Shown here: piece by piece, positions 61,201 through 64,000 of the stretch | How the letters are laid out: each line of letters starts with the position of its first letter | Numbering within the stretch: the first letter of the stretch is position 1 | Assembly: GCF_958295425.1 (NCBI RefSeq) | Contig: NC_081142.1 | Span: 16,004,821-16,068,820 of the forward strand | DNA from: Solea solea | Taxonomy: Eukaryota; Chordata; Actinopteri; Pleuronectiformes; Soleidae | Length of the DNA stretch: 64,000 nt | Reading direction: 5' to 3' | Notes under the pieces: generated by a model | What the model was told of the DNA's origin: nothing | Databases searched by the model: none | Seen by the model: only the letters and a program-made list of their open reading frames with translations | Position numbers and translations under genes: made by a program

Positions 61201-63620
61201 GAGCCACAGTTTGAGGGAAAACAAATGGAGCCCTGTTTTCAACATGGAACTTACACTGATAACACTGTCTTTCCATAAATAATGGACTATTAAATTAATG
61301 GAAACTATCAGGCCTTTAGCTGGATTGAAATAGCATGCATTTCTGAAATTCTGCAGAATCCGCAGCCATCATTAACAAGCACGTCACATGGCATCATCAC
61401 AAACAAAAATCAATTTGTCTTCAGTCATGTGGCGAGCAACCAACTGACCCTGAGAAGACTTCAGCTCTTTGCTATTTACAGCAGCCAAGCAAGACAGATG
61501 TCCCAGGGTGATCTCACATGCAAGGGTGCCATTTTATTTCACCTCGTCTTCCCAGTGCAGCTGCAGATTCCTAAAGAGGGCAGGAGCCGATCATTGTGGT
61601 TTTTACGAGCTGTATTCAGTGGAAGATGTGTTCAAGGTGATGGAAGCAGACAAACGAGTAGTGAGCTCCGGTTAGAAGGCACAAACTAATCCTCCCATTT
61701 CTTTTCCACTTGATTTCTACTAGTGATTAATGTTCATCTTGCTCTTACGCACATCTCATCACATGGATGTTATCACATTTAGATCCGACATAATATCACG
61801 AGTATGTGAGTGGCAGTGATAAACAATAACTCACAACGTGGTTAATCACTGTTGCTGAAGTCTGGACGGGTCATTCACCCACTGGCTAAAAATAACACAT
61901 CAGGATGTTGTGATACACTATCACTTTCCAAATTATGTCTCATCCAGTGCTGAGGGTTATGGGGTATCATGCATGCGTGCTTCCACCTCATGTGAAACTC
62001 CTATGAAAAGCAAAACCAAGGTTTCTTGGAAACCGAGACAAACAATTGTTTTCACTATCCTCCTGATTTGATTATTATTTGTAAAAGGCAGTTGCAGTTC
62101 AGTGCAAATGTTTTATTTACAGGACAAAACACAAAACAAAGTGTGTTAACTGTGTCAGACAATTGACTGTTAGTTGTCAATTAGTTTTTTCTTATCAATA
62201 AATATATAGTATGTCACATCTCTGGCCCTGCGATGGACTGACGGCCTGTCCAAAGACAATTTTCCACCTCGGTGGACAATAAAGATTTATTCTATTTCAC
62301 CAGCTGGAATTGGCTTCATGTTATTCACGTGGAGGATAAAGTCTTAATTAAGTGTAACATCTCTGTGGTGCTACAACCAAAACAATCATTTTGAGCATCA
62401 ATGAATGGCTCAGTTTAGCCACTGAGAAGAAGCAAATCATCTAATCACATGTGGAAACAGAATATATAGACTGTTTACATTACCATCGATTAATCAATTA
62501 GGAAATATTGTCACCTTTTAGCTCCATTCAGATATTCCTTTAAGCCTGAAGAGATGAGGGGCATTTCTTACATTTTTTTTCCTTGTGTTTCCTTGTCATG
62601 TGACAACACAATGATAGATTTAGCACACTGCACACTGGTTTTCATTATTGCAATCAGGAGAGGATTATGAAAGTGGAGCAAAAAGAGAAACAGATGGAAA
62701 CACAGCATTTAAACCATTTTATGCTTCATCACGGATTAGTATCACAATAGCCAGAAGGGTCACGACCTCATACTCATTGAAAAACAATGGGGACTCTCCC
62801 AAAACTTATGTTTGTGGGGATTAATCCCCACTGAAACCACAAGACCCCACCCCTTCTTTCAGTTCTGTCTCACTGGTCTCATGATGTGTCCAAGGCAACA
62901 CCGGCCTGTTCCACTGCACTGCCTGAGCATAATGTTGTCACCAGAAACACCAGTGACATTAACCTATAAAGTTAAATCAATGTAATCCATCAACATTCTT
63001 CTGCATAATCTGCATCGTCACCCAGTATCCTGCATCTGAACATCACCCAAAGGACTGATTTTAAGCCTCAGCATCCTCACTGTTCATTTACCAAAAACAC
63101 GTTTGGAATTCAACATTTAATATAATGCTTTTCGATCGAATTCTGTGGAATGTTACTGTTACGTTTATTTTTGTTTTTCCTTAATTGATCAAATGTTCGA
63201 TCGATCATCTGGCAAATGTGTCTGCTGCATGGTTGGGTTACACCCAAACCAACCAGCTCTTCACATGAAAATCAAGAAAAATAATGATCTAAAACGTTAT
63301 ATCTCACATGAAATCGACAATATTGTGAAAGTGTGTGTGGGGGGTGGGAATCATTATCAAGCAGGGCTTATTCGCGGAGTGTCAGGATCTGGTTTTAACC
63401 CGGAGTGATAGTAAATACAGATTGTGACACAAAACCAGAGAGAAATGGCCGATTTTTAATATATACATTATGAGAGAGGCGTTGAAGTGAGCGGTTTTTT
63501 AGATTATGATCAAACCTGATAAACATAAGTGCCCGTTGACAGATGAGACTCGCTATCACTACAGCTCACATACATGAAATAAGAATGTAAATATGGAGCT
63601 GAAAAATACTCACACTGCAT
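51247..63620 (-). CDS. acsbg2: Acsbg2 long-chain acyl-CoA synthetase, copy B (14 coding exons, 753 aa)
   Basis: Exons, minus strand: 63620-63614, 60339-60225, 59947-59847, 59149-58878, 58125-58037, 56953-56833, 56465-56235, 55617-55441, 54971-54790, 53994-53752, 53643-53426, 53014-52875, 51962-51716 and 51365-51247 (TAG). The total is 2,262 nt in one frame. Bubblegum-family ligases activate long-chain fatty acids with ATP and CoA in the cytoplasm and at membranes. The P-loop [43 protein letters not shown] and C-terminal GPTMKLKR are intact. The first ~90 residues are a variable, acidic leader (DSSEEED). The start at ATGCAG|T gives MQLTV...; the next Met is residue 16 (60301, MDPPRADGF), and an upstream in-frame Met at 63782 would add a hydrophobic, membrane-like stretch. 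Exon lengths match copy A except where noted. ACSBG2 is favoured over ACSBG1 by the mllt1 neighbour. Confidence 0.95.
53113..53365 (-). repeat. Teleost dispersed repeat in copy B intron (reverse)
   Basis: A reverse-orientation member of the 31431 family: ggggtacaccctggacaggt at the left and ggagaacatgcaaactgg at the right. It is absent from the corresponding copy A intron. Confidence 0.75.
53377..53424. repeat. (AAT)n microsatellite next to a splice donor
   Basis: AAT/GAT/AGT triplets run to within two bases of the acsbg2 copy B donor at 53425. Length changes here could affect splicing. Confidence 0.9.
58177..58242. repeat. (AAT)n microsatellite
   Basis: About 20 AAT units in the copy B intron 5' to the exon 58125-58037. 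Not present in copy A. Confidence 0.9.
60530..60850 (+). mobile_element. LINE reverse-transcriptase C-terminal fossil
   Basis: The plus strand translates, with stops and shifts, to pieces such as [11 protein letters not shown] and [20 protein letters not shown] followed by MDVGKDD. These match the well-known C-terminal tail of non-LTR retrotransposon ORF2 proteins. It lies in the copy B intron between 60339 and 63614. It is broken and inactive. Confidence 0.7.
62225..62300 (+). repeat. Fragment of dispersed repeat
   Basis: ggccctgcgatggactgacg and cggcctgtccaaag match the 3' part of the 31431 family. Only this tail is present. Confidence 0.6.
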
Positions 63621-64000
63621 CTCTGTGGGAACAACTTCTGTGCCCTTTTTTCCTCTATAAATGGTCCACTTTATGTAGTTCCACGTCCAGTAAAATATTA
63701 CCGCAGTAGCTTGAATTAGCCTGTAAACACAGTGTGTACACGCGGCCTGCCTGCTGCTCTTACTACTCGGACTGCATATCATTCATTTATCCAACGGCTG
63801 CCGGCTGCTCGGTTTCTCCCTCCCCCCTGAAAAAGCCCCACCCTGACTTCCTCTTTCTTCCGGACAAACCCCCCTCTCTCTCGAACACGGTGACGTATCG
63901 TGATTGGTTGAAACTGCTCACGCCACACGACCACTTTCCTTATAAGGTCACGCGAGTCAAAATGGTGGGGGGGGGGGGGGGGTACGTGGCTGTGATGATA
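63621..64000 (-). promoter_or_regulatory. acsbg2: acsbg2 copy B promoter and 5' UTR
   Basis: Upstream of the first coding exon, on the minus strand, lie an ETS site (CCGGAAG at about 63855-63861), an inverted CCAAT box (plus GTGATTGGTT near 63900), a CRE-like half site (TGACGTAT near 63891), and a perfect CArG box CCTTATAAGG at 63938-63947 that could also act as a TATA-like element. A 16-base G run lies at 63967-63982. The transcription start is probably between 63780 and 63850. Confidence 0.6.
63938..63947. promoter_or_regulatory. CArG box (SRF-type site)
   Basis: CCTTATAAGG matches CC(A/T)6GG exactly and is palindromic. It lies about 160 bp upstream of the likely first exon of acsbg2 copy B. 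Confidence 0.55.

Noticed and set aside
63967..63982. A G-quadruplex regulatory element
   Set aside because: A plain 16-base G run at the window edge is more simply a homopolymer. There are no spaced G tracts to support a specific claim.

Overview
The window is vertebrate nuclear DNA, almost certainly from a teleost fish. Genes are split into many short exons with GT-AG introns, non-coding DNA is AT-rich, and the dispersed repeats are of teleost type: hAT-like MITEs with TAATCGATTA-rich ends, tRNA-promoter SINE-like units, and short repeats shared with many fish genomes. The layout mllt1 (+) followed tail-to-tail by acsbg2 (-) matches the convergent MLLT1/ACSBG2 pair I know from human 19p13.3, so the block looks orthologous.

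Region by region: (1) 1-23.9 kb holds mllt1 (ENL), complete in 12 coding exons (585 aa) with an intact YEATS reader domain and C-terminal ANC1-homology domain, a CCAAT-type promoter and a long 3' trailer. (2) 23.9-27.3 kb is repeat-rich intergenic DNA. (3) 27.4-34.9 kb holds a bubblegum-type acyl-CoA synthetase (acsbg2, copy A, minus strand, 12 visible exons). (4) 35-38.4 kb has no confident gene. (5) 38.4-43.5 kb holds an intact ten-exon gene (720 aa, minus strand) joining an N-terminal THAP zinc finger to a transposase-like body. (6) 44-48.3 kb carries further minus-strand N-terminal modules: two complete THAP domains, one half THAP domain, one degenerate THAP copy, and one basic RVNIG-type exon, mixed with MITEs. 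(7) 51.2-63.6 kb holds a second acsbg2 (copy B, 14 coding exons, 753 aa) with a CCAAT/ETS/CArG promoter at the right edge.

The two acsbg2 copies are a DNA-level tandem duplication: exon lengths and phases match, and parts of the introns align. Copy A lacks the three 5' exons of copy B. It also has one 77-bp intron where copy B has an uninterrupted exon. The THAP cluster sits between the duplicates. mllt1 encodes a chromatin reader of transcription elongation complexes; the acsbg2 genes encode lipid-activating enzymes. Their adjacency is ancestral synteny, not an operon.

Exon calls rest on splice consensus, exact reading-phase continuity across each junction, agreement between the two paralogues, and remembered family sequences. 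No alignment or expression data were available.
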